From Bacillota bacterium (GTDB lineage Bacteria > Bacillota > Clostridia > Christensenellales > Christensenellaceae): a stretch of DNA of 64,000 bases. Under the pieces are notes generated by a model that did no database searches, was not told the DNA's origin, and was given only the letters and a program-made list of their open reading frames with translations. Location: assembly GCA_023393165.1 (NCBI GenBank), contig JAEWMJ010000056.1, positions 62,001-126,000 on the forward strand, given 5' to 3'. Both the position numbers and the translations under genes were made by a program. Below, piece after piece: positions 17,488 through 26,374 of the stretch (its first letter is position 1; the number at the start of each line of letters is the position of its first letter).

Positions 17488-17884
17488 TAGTTAAGTTTTG
17501 TGATGAATTTGATGGTTTTATTTTGCGAGTTTGGGGGTGGAGCGTATGGTCATCTTTTCTTGTCTCTATTCCAGAACATGGCTTAATCCCATGTACAAGC
17601 AACTCGCTATTCCCCCCTTTTTATCGGAAGACTCGAAAAGATTTTTTTAGATCATAGCGCTCCTAATATTTAAGTGTGTATTATGCTATAGGACTTTACT
17701 TTTTCCACTAAATAACTCTATTGAGTATTATGTTACTGCATATTTTTGTAAATACGTCTTGATATTTATGATTAAGCTATTTATTTATGTTTTAGCATAT
17801 TTTGTCAATATTTTCAAGATATTTTTTGATTGTTTATTGCGTTTATTTTGGGCAGGCTGTTGCTGAAAGTTGTCTCCTTAATTT
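17488..17884. other. A+T-rich gap at the left border of the mobile element
   Basis: About 400 bases with no convincing reading frame. It separates plus-strand chromosomal-type genes from the long minus-strand conjugation block. An attachment site could lie here, but no direct repeat partner can be identified within the window. Confidence 0.4.
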
Positions 17885-19651
17885 TTATGGTCTTGCATAC
17901 AATACTTGTCCACTGAACAACTCACGGTAAACCACCTGTCCCCGAGAAGATGAAGCATCCACTATATACCCATTCCCGGCATACACGGCCACATGGCTAA
18001 TATTCATGAACCTGCCATTGTTCTCCAGCGAAAAGAACACCAAATCCCCCGGCTCCAAATCGTTCGGGCTTATTGTTTTATGATTGTTTACGCAATATTG
18101 CGCTTGATCTGCCGCCGTGCGTGGCAAAGAGATACCCACCTGCCCATAACACCATTGCGTCAGATAGCTGCAATCTGTATAATCGCCCTGTCCAGCCTTT
18201 GGTTGACTATATGGGTCGCCTAAACGGGACAAAGCCAGCCGTACAATCTCCGTGCCAAATTGTCCCGGAGGAAGATTGTTGTACAGATTTTGAAGCTGAT
18301 CCGGTGTAAGGCCAACGCCGCTATCCATGCCGAGCAATGTAAACATCATCGGTCGAAACTGTGCAGATAGCATTTCTTCCATTACTTCCTTTTGGTCACT
18401 CGTAAAGCCGTATTCATCCGCCTGCTGTTCCGCGGTCTTGCTCGTGACCGTTATGTATAAAACATTTTCTGTGGTCGTAACGGTTTCCTCACTGGTCGTT
18501 CCATCTTCATTCTTAACGGTTACTGTTTTGGTTTGTTTTTCTGTCTCCACTTTATAGGAAATTGTATTCATATCCCAAAACACTGACTTTAAAAGATCGG
18601 CACGAGTATTGTCAATGGTCACAACATCCGTACCGTTTTGCGAATCCATTGCTGTTTTAACGGCAAACACAGCTACGACATCCATCCAGTTATCTATCCT
18701 TGTATTGTCGGCGCTTCCGGGATAGTCGATTTCCACCCTGTCTACATCAGGATTGTCTGTTTTAATGGCTTCAATTCTACTCTCAAATTCGGAATTGACT
18801 TCCTGAACAACATTTGCAATGGGTGTTACATCCGCGTCCTTGTTTTCTCCCGAAAAGAATACACCCAAAGGTGAATTTATAAGGAATCCTACAAGGCATA
18901 TGATAAGGATGATAACGATCACCACCCATCCCCCTGCCGCAATTAAAGTAATAAGGCTTCTGATTGCAGTTATTGCCACTCTGACCGCAGCTACAACAGC
19001 TTTGACCATAGTTCTTACCGCAATTACAGCCATGCGCGCCGCCTGTACTGCCCGTTGAGTAGCCTGTGCGGTTGCCTGCGCTGTCCTGGCGGCTGTCTTT
19101 GCTGCCGCCTGCGTAGTCTTAATAGTAGTTTTTGCAGTATTACCAGCAGTTTTTATTGTTTTGCGTGAGGTCTTGATTGTACCTTTTGCGGTTTCCTTCA
19201 CTGTTTTACCAGCAGACCGGTTCGCCTGTTTTGGTCTATTTTGAAAAAAACTCCGTTTTGCCAATTCATTTTGACCTGAGGAAGCAGAATTTCGCCCCGC
19301 TGCCTCCGATGCATCGTTCTTTGAGGATTGCCCGGTCGAGCTGCCGTTTGAAGATTTGGAAGATTCCGAACAAAAAGAATCCCTGCCAAACTTGCGGCGC
19401 TCTCTTATCTTCCGTACTGCCTTTTTCCCCTGGCCTTGAGCAAACCGCATAGCTTTGTGAACAACAATCTGTGTACCTTCCTTTACCTTATCCTCCGCAT
19501 ATTCAACATAATTCCTGTTACCTTTTTGCTGCGTCTGTTCCGCCTGTTCTTTGGTACGCACAAATATATTTTTCGCCCTGTGCGCCACATCAGCCGTTTT
19601 ATCCAGTACCTTAATGTTTTTAACTGTGATTTTTGTCTTAATTTTATCCAA
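17885..19651 (-). CDS. Conjugation cell-wall hydrolase, NlpC/P60 family
   Basis: This 588-aa protein would open the peptidoglycan for the type IV channel. It has a basic, Ala/Thr/Lys-rich N terminus with tandem AKTT/TAQAT-like repeats (about 150-215), a membrane helix near 240-262, a VirB8/Orf13-like middle region, and a C-terminal NlpC/P60 cysteine peptidase with the catalytic Cys in YTDCSYLTQWCYG (about residue 494) and the His in SHVAVYAG (about 553). The start is TTG with AAGGAGG seven bases upstream, directly after a terminator. It is the last gene of the transfer region. Confidence 0.9.
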   Translation of the reverse strand: MDKIKTKITVKNIKVLDKTADVAHRAKNIFVRTKEQAEQTQQKGNRNYVEYAEDKVKEGTQIVVHKAMRFAQGQGKKAVRKIRERRKFGRDSFCSESSKSSNGSSTGQSSKNDASEAAGRNSASSGQNELAKRSFFQNRPKQANRSAGKTVKETAKGTIKTSRKTIKTAGNTAKTTIKTTQAAAKTAARTAQATAQATQRAVQAARMAVIAVRTMVKAVVAAVRVAITAIRSLITLIAAGGWVVIVIILIICLVGFLINSPLGVFFSGENKDADVTPIANVVQEVNSEFESRIEAIKTDNPDVDRVEIDYPGSADNTRIDNWMDVVAVFAVKTAMDSQNGTDVVTIDNTRADLLKSVFWDMNTISYKVETEKQTKTVTVKNEDGTTSEETVTTTENVLYITVTSKTAEQQADEYGFTSDQKEVMEEMLSAQFRPMMFTLLGMDSGVGLTPDQLQNLYNNLPPGQFGTEIVRLALSRLGDPYSQPKAGQGDYTDCSYLTQWCYGQVGISLPRTAADQAQYCVNNHKTISPNDLEPGDLVFFSLENNGRFMNISHVAVYAGNGYIVDASSSRGQVVYRELFSGQVLYARP

Positions 19652-19672
19652 ACCCGCACCTCCTTTCCAGCA

Positions 19673-19708
19673 ATAAAAAATAAGGGTTGACCAAAAAGAT
19701 CAACCCTT
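19673..19708 (-). terminator. Intrinsic terminator just before the hydrolase gene
   Basis: Stem AAGGGTTGA/TCAACCCTT (9 bp, 9-base loop) followed on the minus strand by ATTTTTTATT. It ends the VirB4 transcript yet lies only 22 bases before the hydrolase start codon, leaving no room for a promoter. Confidence 0.85.
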
Positions 19709-19722
19709 ATAACAAAAAGTTG

Positions 19723-22050
19723 TTAAACAGTCTCCAGATCCCCTGGCCTTGTTGTCATCAGATTATAGAGCGTATTTCGAGGAAATTTATTGGTAAAAGG
19801 TACCAGTGAATTCCCCACCTTTATTAGCCCATTGCCCGCATCCACGTTGGTGATGTAGGAAAGTTGGAGATCGGAAATATTCAGGAGCTTTGCAAGCTCA
19901 AGCCTATCCGTAGAAGCCTGATTCAGCATAACGATGAATTCACTGTTTGCCAGCATCGTTCTCGCCGTGTGGCTCTGCAGAAGGTCGTCCACATTTTGTG
20001 TGATTCCCGTGCAGAACGCGCCGTATTTTCGGACACGCTTCCACAAGGTAAATAAGAAGTTCGCTGAATACTCATGCTGGAACAGTAAATATATTTCATC
20101 GATGAATATAAAGGTGCTTTTGCCCTTGGCGCGGTTCTGTGTAATCCTGTTGAAAATGCTGTCCAATACAACCAGCATACCGATGGGCAATAGCTGCTTG
20201 CCGAGGTCGAGTATGTCGTAGCAGATCAAACGGTTATTGACATCCACGTTGGTCTGTTTAGCGAAAGTATCCAGACTCCCGGATGTAAACAGTTCAATGG
20301 CAAGAGCGATTTCCTGCGCCTCCGGTTCCGGCTGCTTCATAAGTTCCTCATGGAAATCCTGCAATGTAGGCGGGTTGTCCCGGTAGTTGCTGCGCTGGTA
20401 CTTCCTGTATACGATTCTGGTACAGCGGTCAATCAGTGATTTTTGTTTTGCTCCAAGGTTGCCTATAAGCTGCTCACACAGAGACAGGATAAATTCGGAT
20501 TTGAGAATAATGGGGTTTGCACCATCGCCATACTCCCGGTTCATGTCCATTGCGTTTATGTGATTCGGGGAGGTTGCGGAAATACCTATGATCTCGCCGC
20601 CTAGAGCCCGGACAAGCGGTGAATATTCACGTTCAGGGTCGATTATGATTACGTCGCAGTTGCCCGAGAGGATAAGATTGATAATCTCATTTTTTGCCAT
20701 GAAGCTTTTACCCGAGCCGGATACCCCCAAAATAAAGCTGTTTCCATTCAGAAGCAGCCTGCGGTTGGCGATAATCATATTCCTGGAAATAGCATTTTCC
20801 CCATAATAAATCCCGCCGCCGTGAGAAATCTCCCTGGCCTGGAACGGCATAAACACTGCAGTACTTTCGGTGGTCAGCGTCCTGATTGCGTCGATCCTGC
20901 GGAGGCCGTAAGGCAGCACCGTATTCAGTCCGTCCATCTGCTGGTATGTTAAAGGAGCGAATTGGCACAAATGTTTCCTTGCCGTAGTCAGCAGGGTTTC
21001 CGTGTCATTGTCAAGCTGTTCCTTGCTGTCCGCAGTATGCACCATCGTCAAAACAGCGAACATCATCCGTTGGTCGCGGGTAGTCAAATCATCCAAAAAT
21101 TCCTTGCTTTCCCGGCGCTGCTGCTCCATGTCGTAAGGCACTACAGCCGAAAAGTTATTGTTCTGATTTTGCCGCCGCTGCCAGTTGGTTATGTTGGTTT
21201 CAACGCCCAAAATCCTTTTTTCCACTTCCCGGACCGCTTCATCTGTAGGGATCGGAATAATATCAAGTGAGAGCATCATATTGCGGTTCATTTCACAAAG
21301 CTCCGATACCATGCTGTCCTTGATAAAGCTCGCAAATTCTCTCAGGAAAATTACACGCCCGAACCTGTCGCCCATACGAAAATAGTCTGCCGTAAATTCA
21401 AAGGCGTTTGGGCATATAAAGTCTTTGAAATCGTGGCCCTTCTTCATAGTTTCCGCTATATCGAAGCGGAAATAGGTTTCCTCACCTGAGCGAAAAAAAT
21501 CATGCAGGATGCGGAGCCGTTCCGCAGCGTCAAGCTCCACACACCTTGAACTTAAATGGGCGAAATGCGTCATAAGATTTGCGCCGGTTCTGGCGAAATA
21601 GTTGCGCGCCTCATCAATACTCTGCTTCATGACCGACACTGTGACATAGCGGTCCTGTACGACGCTGTTTGCGCCTGTGGCTTTATCCAATAGCATTTGA
21701 TTGTATTCTCCGCGGTATTCATTCAGCCCGTCATCCCGCATAGGTATCAGAATGGATTCTTCAAACTCCATTTTGTTTATTCGGCGGTTGTTGATGGTGA
21801 TCTTAGTCGTCGCGCCGCTGTCCAGAGAATTCAGCAGCTCCGAATATGCAAGAAACATAGCTTCTTTATCTTCTCTAGAAGCCACTGCATAATTGATGTC
21901 CTCAAAGCGGTAACTTTTTGAGAATTTATTGCCTACACTAAAAATCCCGTCCGGCCAGATGGCCTGGATCGGGATTGCCTGTTGTGCGCTTTGAGGAACC
22001 GTAACACGTTCCCTGTCCTGTTTCAGTATTTTTTGCAGTGTATTAATCAT
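19723..22050 (-). CDS. virB4: VirB4-like conjugation ATPase
   Basis: This 775-aa cytoplasmic ATPase drives assembly and transport of the type IV secretion channel. The N-terminal half is the TraE/CagE-type domain; the C-terminal half is the motor, with Walker A GVSGSGKS at about residue 440, Walker B in STFIFIDEIYLLFQ, and the downstream arginine region. It resembles the CD1110-type of Clostridioides elements. ATG at 22050 overlaps the PrgI stop by eight bases (translational coupling), and is preferred to an in-frame ATG further upstream inside prgI. Confidence 0.94.
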   Translation of the reverse strand: MINTLQKILKQDRERVTVPQSAQQAIPIQAIWPDGIFSVGNKFSKSYRFEDINYAVASREDKEAMFLAYSELLNSLDSGATTKITINNRRINKMEFEESILIPMRDDGLNEYRGEYNQMLLDKATGANSVVQDRYVTVSVMKQSIDEARNYFARTGANLMTHFAHLSSRCVELDAAERLRILHDFFRSGEETYFRFDIAETMKKGHDFKDFICPNAFEFTADYFRMGDRFGRVIFLREFASFIKDSMVSELCEMNRNMMLSLDIIPIPTDEAVREVEKRILGVETNITNWQRRQNQNNNFSAVVPYDMEQQRRESKEFLDDLTTRDQRMMFAVLTMVHTADSKEQLDNDTETLLTTARKHLCQFAPLTYQQMDGLNTVLPYGLRRIDAIRTLTTESTAVFMPFQAREISHGGGIYYGENAISRNMIIANRRLLLNGNSFILGVSGSGKSFMAKNEIINLILSGNCDVIIIDPEREYSPLVRALGGEIIGISATSPNHINAMDMNREYGDGANPIILKSEFILSLCEQLIGNLGAKQKSLIDRCTRIVYRKYQRSNYRDNPPTLQDFHEELMKQPEPEAQEIALAIELFTSGSLDTFAKQTNVDVNNRLICYDILDLGKQLLPIGMLVVLDSIFNRITQNRAKGKSTFIFIDEIYLLFQHEYSANFLFTLWKRVRKYGAFCTGITQNVDDLLQSHTARTMLANSEFIVMLNQASTDRLELAKLLNISDLQLSYITNVDAGNGLIKVGNSLVPFTNKFPRNTLYNLMTTRPGDLETV

Positions 22051-22408
22051 GGCGTTTATATTCCTCCTTTTCCTTTTCCGCAATATATGGTTTCATGGCC
22101 TCGTAGTAAATGTTTGTTGAATGAAACGAAAGACGCCGGGGCATAAGAAACTCTGATTTGATATATGCAAAAATAAATTGCTCCGCTGTCATGCCGTGGT
22201 ACTTGATAAAGCCCAGAGCGGCAAACGGAAAAGCTCCTAAAATACACATCCAACTAACGGTATCCGTTCCCAAGAAATCACGTAGCCCAAAATAGATTGA
22301 TACAGCCACAGCAACAGCCAATAGAGAAAACAAGAACTGCCGCAAGGACAGACCAAAAAACATACTTTCCGTATAATCACGGATTTCGCGGTTTATCTTG
22401 ACTTCCAT
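22043..22408 (-). CDS. prgI: PrgI-family (VirB3-like) membrane protein
   Basis: A 121-aa protein with two close membrane helices (about 22-45 and 50-72) after a short N terminus EVKINREIRDYTESMFF, as in PrgI of enterococcal pCF10, a VirB3 counterpart of the secretion channel. It precedes and overlaps virB4, the usual order. It begins 16 bases after an intrinsic terminator, with AAGGAGG seven bases before the ATG. Confidence 0.9.
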   Translation of the reverse strand: MEVKINREIRDYTESMFFGLSLRQFLFSLLAVAVAVSIYFGLRDFLGTDTVSWMCILGAFPFAALGFIKYHGMTAEQFIFAYIKSEFLMPRRLSFHSTNIYYEAMKPYIAEKEKEEYKRHD

Positions 22409-22423
22409 AAGAACCTCCTTCCA

Positions 22424-22451
22424 AATAAAAAAAGCACCTGTATGAGGTGCT
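22424..22451 (-). terminator. Intrinsic terminator just before prgI
   Basis: Stem AGCACCT/AGGTGCT with a five-base loop, followed on the minus strand by TTTTTTATTT. The T run ends about 6 bases before the AAGGAGG of prgI. Confidence 0.85.
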
Positions 22452-22465
22452 ATTGTGTTCCTAGC

Positions 22466-22657
22466 CTATCGTTCCTTCTGTTTTCTTTGTTTTTCTTTCT
22501 CCCTTTGTATTCTGGCAACCAATTCATCAACTTTGCGGTTTTGTTCCATCAATGCCTCATCCTGATCGAATGGTATTCCCTTTTTCATGGCTTCATCCAC
22601 AAGTTTATTGAGCTTTTCCCTCTCTTCTTCCAGATCTTCATCATTCGACTTTTTCAT
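22466..22657 (-). CDS. Small coiled protein resembling Spo0E
   Basis: A 63-aa, highly charged helical protein. Two helices with EREKLNKLVDEAM and MEQNRKVDELVARIQ resemble the helical hairpin of Spo0E-like phosphatases, although the typical SQ-LD signature reads EQNRKVD. Spo0E proteins reset the sporulation phosphorelay, so an element-borne version could influence when its host sporulates. The match is by pattern only; it could just be a small structural protein. The ATG has AAAGGAG nine bases upstream. A relative lies at 23945-24130. Confidence 0.55.
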   Translation of the reverse strand: MKKSNDEDLEEEREKLNKLVDEAMKKGIPFDQDEALMEQNRKVDELVARIQREKEKQRKQKER

Positions 22658-22736
22658 ATGGAATCTCCTTTCGCGTTGTTGAAACAGTCTTTGGTTTATT
22701 ATTTTCACAGGTCATGTTTTTTACATTTGCGCCGCG

Positions 22737-22745
22737 TGATATAAT
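22737..22745 (+). promoter_or_regulatory. Extended -10 promoter
   Basis: TGATATAAT, an extended -10 element, lies about 33 bases before the start of the plus-strand membrane-protein gene at 22778. No good -35 is present at the right distance, which is normal for extended -10 promoters. Confidence 0.6.
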
Positions 22746-22777
22746 GGAAATATATAACATCGAAGGGAGTGTCCATT

Positions 22778-23188
22778 ATGGCAATCGTCGCAATGATTTC
22801 CCTCTGCCTTACATTGGGCTTCTTTATTCTCTCGCTTATCTTTAAAGCAGCCGGAAAGCTCCGGCTGACGCTTCCCATCATTTGCTTTCTGTTGTTCAGT
22901 ACCGTGCTGAACAAATGGGCGTCAGAACATGAAACTCTCGCATACATCTTTCTTTTTTCGCTGCTTGGCCTGACCGTGTTAAGCTGGATTGTGTCGCTAA
23001 TAAAAAGGATACGGCGTAAACGGGATGAAAAATACTTTGAGGATGATGTTGCATGGCAGATCAGGCGGGTAAGAGAGATGGGCATACCTCTTGACAGAGT
23101 TCAGTTTAACGAGCAGGGGGATTTGCTTGATCCAAGAACGGGGAAACCCGTAGTCTTTGGAGATAACGCTCCATTCAAGGATCTATGA
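22778..23188 (+). CDS. Small membrane protein with soluble tail
   Basis: A 136-aa protein: three hydrophobic segments in the first 75 residues, a basic stop (KRIRRKRDEK), then about 55 soluble residues (WQIRRVREMGIPLDRVQ, ending DPRTGKPVVFGDNAPFKDL). I do not recognise the family. It is one of few plus-strand genes in the element and has its own promoter and terminator, so it is expressed separately from the transfer operon, as cargo or entry-exclusion genes often are. ATG at 22778 with AAGGGAG eight bases upstream is preferred over the GTG at 22769. Confidence 0.7.
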   Translation: MAIVAMISLCLTLGFFILSLIFKAAGKLRLTLPIICFLLFSTVLNKWASEHETLAYIFLFSLLGLTVLSWIVSLIKRIRRKRDEKYFEDDVAWQIRRVREMGIPLDRVQFNEQGDLLDPRTGKPVVFGDNAPFKDL

Positions 23189-23190
23189 GA

Positions 23191-23219
23191 ATACCGGGTT
23201 TTCAGGCCCGGTATCTTTT
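23191..23219 (+). terminator. Intrinsic terminator
   Basis: ATACCGGG (23191-23198) pairs with CCCGGTAT (23207-23214) and is followed by CTTTTT. It ends the plus-strand gene three bases after its stop codon, and faces the tail of the convergent broken gene at 23253. Confidence 0.88.
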
Positions 23220-23252
23220 TATAATCCTGCCATATCACGCAAGCCATCATTC

Positions 23253-23837
23253 CTACCGTGCTCCGGTATCCAGGCTCGGAGCTTTCGGCTGCAAATCCAT
23301 CGGCCTCCTGCCGTCGAGCGGCTTGACAAAATCCACATAGTTCAAGGCATAGATGGCATTATCGTTAAGCTGCCGCTGCCATGCGCCCTCTCGGGGTGAC
23401 TAATGGAAACCCTTGTGGCTCAGGATACCGCACTGTTCGGCGGTTGGGCGTTCATCAAAAATAAGTTGAAGGCGATTGAGGTCATTGTTGATCACTGCCT
23501 CGCCGCCCTCAAACTTCCAGCCCACAAAGCCGACATCTCGATTGCGTGTAATCTCCGCGATCCGCTTTTGAAGGCGCTTAATTTCGCCATTGTTGTTTGA
23601 GAGGTCATAGCTAGGAAATGGCACGGGTTCCCACGAATAGGTTGTTGTTTTAATCCTTCTGTCGATTGTCTCCGCCAAAGTATCAGACATATTGGGCGCG
23701 CCCTTGCAGGTTCCATTTTTGCGATAATAGTTGTTGACGTCTTTCATAAACGTCTGCCTTTTTTGACAGGCTTCAAGTTTCTCATTCAGCTTTTCCAAAG
23801 CCTGCGGATCACTGCTTGAAATTACATTATTACTCAT
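23253..23837 (-). pseudogene. DUF3560-like protein interrupted by an in-frame amber stop
   Basis: The first 145 codons encode a soluble protein with FPSYDLSNNNGEIKRLQKRI and a final AEQCGILSHKGFH. A TAG at 23400-23402 then falls exactly where related element proteins have Trp in FHWSPREGAWQRQL; the frame stays open after it, reading SPREGAWQRQLNDNAIYAL and on for 48 codons to a TAG at 23253. So TGG became TAG, or the stop is suppressed. The shortened product may still fold. The start ATG has AGGAGG seven or eight bases upstream. Confidence 0.75.
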
Positions 23838-23903
23838 TTTTATTTTCCTCCTTATAGAATTATTGTCTTGTCGTTTCTATCTTTAGAACAGAAAACGTCC
23901 AGA

Positions 23904-23931
23904 TAAAAAAAGCACCTCTTTTAGAAGTGCT
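23904..23931 (-). terminator. Intrinsic terminator
   Basis: Imperfect stem AGCACcTCT/AGAaGTGCT followed on the minus strand by TTTTTTATCT. It ends the small gene at 23945-24130 and lies 67 bases before the DUF3560-like gene. Confidence 0.7.
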
Positions 23932-23944
23932 CCAATAATTTGTT

Positions 23945-24130
23945 TTACCGTTCTTTTTCGGTTTCCTTACTCATTTGTAAGATTTCATCTAAATGCTTAA
24001 CCTTTCGGGTTTGTTCAATTATTTCCTGTGTTTGACAAATGGGCGTGCCATTTATTAAGGCTTCATCAATAAGCATATTTAGTTTTTTCCGTTCATTTCT
24101 TAATTCTTTATATAATTCTGAATTATCCAT
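23945..24130 (-). CDS. Small Spo0E-like helical protein
   Basis: A 61-aa charged protein with two helices (NERKKLNMLIDEALING and EIIEQTRKVKHLDEILQ), the same layout as the protein at 22466-22657. The two are likely paralogues. It may be a Spo0E-type phosphatase relative, but the defining Asp is not certain. It is followed directly by a terminator. Confidence 0.5.
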   Translation of the reverse strand: MDNSELYKELRNERKKLNMLIDEALINGTPICQTQEIIEQTRKVKHLDEILQMSKETEKER

Positions 24131-24165
24131 AAAGCCTCCCCATTTTCATTGTGCCTGTCAAGACT

Positions 24166-24726
24166 TTATCTTAATCTTACCCTACCTTTTTGCTGCTTCA
24201 GTTCCTCTCGTTTCAATGTATCCGGGTCGATAATCATAAGATCCAGCCCTTTATTGATGGCATAATTCACGGTATACTGTGTGCCTCCCTTCTTTCCATT
24301 ATATACGGCTATGACATGAGCCGAGGAATCCACCAGGTAACGGTTACGTTTGAACATACAATCTTTCGTATAGTGTGCCTGCAGGATAATTACATCGTCA
24401 CACCGGGCCAGAATATCAAAGTACCTCTCCCTATATTTCTCGCTCCAATTGTCCGCCTGATTCTCGTACGGCAAGACAGCCATAAGCCTGATTACATCCC
24501 CCGGATAAGCCCGCCTCAAATCCAACACAATTTCCGCGCACCAGATGTCCGTCCCCAACGCCATACCAGATAAAAATGTCGTTACACCCTTTCCGCGCAT
24601 TTCTTCGATTGCAGCAGCCAGCCGCAATTTTAGATTGATACAATCTTCATGATTTTCATTGTAACCAAATTGCAATTTATTAGGTCTATGACCTGTAAAA
24701 CTACACATTTTTTGCTTTGTAATCAT
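24166..24726 (-). CDS. SLOG-family (DUF1273/YpsA-like) protein
   Basis: A 186-aa Rossmann-like protein of the SLOG superfamily: N-terminal CSFTGHRPNKL, then the second glycine region FLSGMALGTDIW and the acidic ARCDDVIIL. SLOG proteins bind nucleotide-derived ligands; some act in nucleotide-signalling defence systems while YpsA relatives affect cell division and stress. It is common as an accessory gene of such elements. No effector partner is adjacent, so its task is unknown. It diverges from the Xre gene at 24860. Confidence 0.82.
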   Translation of the reverse strand: MITKQKMCSFTGHRPNKLQFGYNENHEDCINLKLRLAAAIEEMRGKGVTTFLSGMALGTDIWCAEIVLDLRRAYPGDVIRLMAVLPYENQADNWSEKYRERYFDILARCDDVIILQAHYTKDCMFKRNRYLVDSSAHVIAVYNGKKGGTQYTVNYAINKGLDLMIIDPDTLKREELKQQKGRVRLR

Positions 24727-24859
24727 ACATACGCCTTGCTTTTGACAATTATTAACTTTTAACTACTAAAAATTATACGTTTTTAGCTCATTAAAGTCAA
24801 TTTAAAACTCCTGCATAATAGTAGCTGTAAACTCACCTGGTATTCAAGGAGAAATATGC

Positions 24860-25189
24860 ATGTACGATTATGATAAAAAAGCTGTAGGCGAACGTATTAG
24901 GCTGCAAAGAAAAGCATTGGGCATACCCCCGGATGACTTTGCGGAACGCATTGACCGTGTTCCGAAATTCTGCGCCGACATCGAGCGTGGGCAGGCGGGT
25001 ATGTCCATTAATACCATGCTCAAAATCTGTTCTCTGTTGAAAATATCCCCGGATTATCTACTGCTCGGCAAGCAGGATGAATGCATGACGGAGACAGAAA
25101 TGATTTTGTCAGCCTTGAACCAATGCACAGAAAAGCAGCGCAAGGACGCCTATGCGCTTCTAAAATTATTTCTCACAGCAATCCGGTAA
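24860..25189 (+). CDS. Xre-family regulator within the element
   Basis: A 109-aa regulator: helix-turn-helix at about 9-62 (IPPDDFAERIDRVPKFCADIE, MSINTMLKICSLL), then KISPDYLLLGK and a helical tail, the same layout as the regulators at 14226 and 16393. AAGGAG lies eight bases before the ATG. As the only regulator on the plus strand between the virB4 and virB6 blocks, it probably controls element genes from the divergent region 24727-24859. Confidence 0.85.
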   Translation: MYDYDKKAVGERIRLQRKALGIPPDDFAERIDRVPKFCADIERGQAGMSINTMLKICSLLKISPDYLLLGKQDECMTETEMILSALNQCTEKQRKDAYALLKLFLTAIR

Positions 25190-25238
25190 TCACATTAAAA
25201 AACATGCATGTTCTTCATATTTTTTGTTTACATGCCAA

Positions 25239-26078
25239 TCACCCGGAGATCATTTCCCGTACTACCCGGTCCGACATTCGGACAGCTCCGACCAAAACGA
25301 GCATGTTAAATATCAATTCCCCAACATAGGACCAAACCATCGTAACGGCGCTGGCGCTGGAATCCACTACTGGCGGGGATGCCGCAAACACTGAAAAAAT
25401 GACACAGGCCAATACAATGATCGCCGCTTCCAGACAAACAGCCGCATATCCTTTGAGGAATGACCTCCCAATGCTTTGTGTCGGCTCCCCCGCAAAAGTA
25501 GACAGTGGAACAGGCGCGATTGCCGTATAGAGGTACAGCCTGAAAAACCTGCCGTATACGCTTAAAATCATGATAAATGAACATATCGTTATAAACAGGC
25601 TCCCTATGAGTGTTACTGCCCATAATGGGATGCTATCCAAGAATGAACAATTTTGAATAGCGGTAACAATCTCGTTCGGCAGAACAGTTGTACCCGGTTG
25701 GCCAAAGCCTGAACTGCCAATGATCGTCGAAACGATTCCCTGCACAATGTTGAACAGCGCCATCATTAAATCCAGTCCGTAGGTAATAACCGCCTTTGCG
25801 ATAACGAACCGGATAAACAGCTTTATTGCTATCTCCGGTCTTTTCAGTTCCGCGAAACTGCCACAGCTTTTTACTACGCCGATCACAAAAAACAATACCA
25901 GCAGGGCAAGCCCGACAGCCTGCAGCGCTCCGTTTATATTCACAATGACATTCCAAATGCCGCCCCCTTTAAAATCCGTTGGAGATTGGGTGATGATCTG
26001 CCATATCTCGGACAATTTTTGGTTCCATGTCTGCAGGGCGTTATTCAAATTATCTACTATCCAGTTGTCGTTTCCCAA
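25239..26078 (-). CDS. VirB6/TrbL-like conjugation membrane protein
   Basis: A 279-aa polytopic membrane protein with about six helices, including a long central pair (VGLALLVLFFVIGVV and SLFITICSFIMIL) and the YGRFFRLYLYTAIAPVPLS region typical of the CD1112-type VirB6/TrbL proteins. It forms the inner-membrane part of the secretion channel. The start is TTG with GAGGTGAG upstream. A strong hairpin (26106-26126) lies in its leader. Confidence 0.88.
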   Translation of the reverse strand: MGNDNWIVDNLNNALQTWNQKLSEIWQIITQSPTDFKGGGIWNVIVNINGALQAVGLALLVLFFVIGVVKSCGSFAELKRPEIAIKLFIRFVIAKAVITYGLDLMMALFNIVQGIVSTIIGSSGFGQPGTTVLPNEIVTAIQNCSFLDSIPLWAVTLIGSLFITICSFIMILSVYGRFFRLYLYTAIAPVPLSTFAGEPTQSIGRSFLKGYAAVCLEAAIIVLACVIFSVFAASPPVVDSSASAVTMVWSYVGELIFNMLVLVGAVRMSDRVVREMISG

Positions 26079-26105
26079 ATAAACTCACCTCTTTTCAACA
26101 GCGAC

Positions 26106-26126
26106 GCCCGCGTGTAAGACGCGGGC
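26106..26126 (-). other. Hairpin in the leader of the virB6-like gene
   Basis: GCCCGCG and CGCGGGC form a perfect 7-bp GC stem with a seven-base loop, without a T run on the minus strand. It stands about 13 bases before the ribosome-binding site, so a role in mRNA stability or translation is more likely than termination. Confidence 0.5.
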
Positions 26127-26139
26127 CGCTGCTTTGATG

Positions 26140-26370
26140 TTACCTGCACGGTTCTTCCCTGCCGGGCTTTTTATCCTTAATAACCCCATATTTGTCATCC
26201 ACATAAAAATGATTGACGAACGGGTTATAGATGGCATGGCACTTAACCCCGTTATATTCCGCCAAATAATCGTTGTCACCCAGCCGCTCCAAAATGGTTG
26301 CTTCCTGCAATTCTCCATTCAGCGAATGGATATGCATTTTTTCAGTAATAGGGAATTTATTAAAATACAT
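26140..26370 (-). CDS. Small conserved element protein of unknown function
   Basis: A 76-aa soluble protein, beta-rich by appearance (HSLNGELQEATILERLGDND, then YNGVKCHAIYNPFVNHFYVDD). No known motif. It lies four bases after the pilin-like gene in the same transcript, in the place where many related elements carry a small protein between the Maff2-like and VirB6 genes. Transcription order suggests a role in channel assembly or regulation, but nothing is shown by the sequence. Confidence 0.65.
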   Translation of the reverse strand: MYFNKFPITEKMHIHSLNGELQEATILERLGDNDYLAEYNGVKCHAIYNPFVNHFYVDDKYGVIKDKKPGREEPCR

Positions 26371-26374
26371 ATAA

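Noticed and set aside
17488..17884. tRNA or attachment site at the left border
   Set aside because: No cloverleaf-like arms or direct repeat partner could be recognised by eye.
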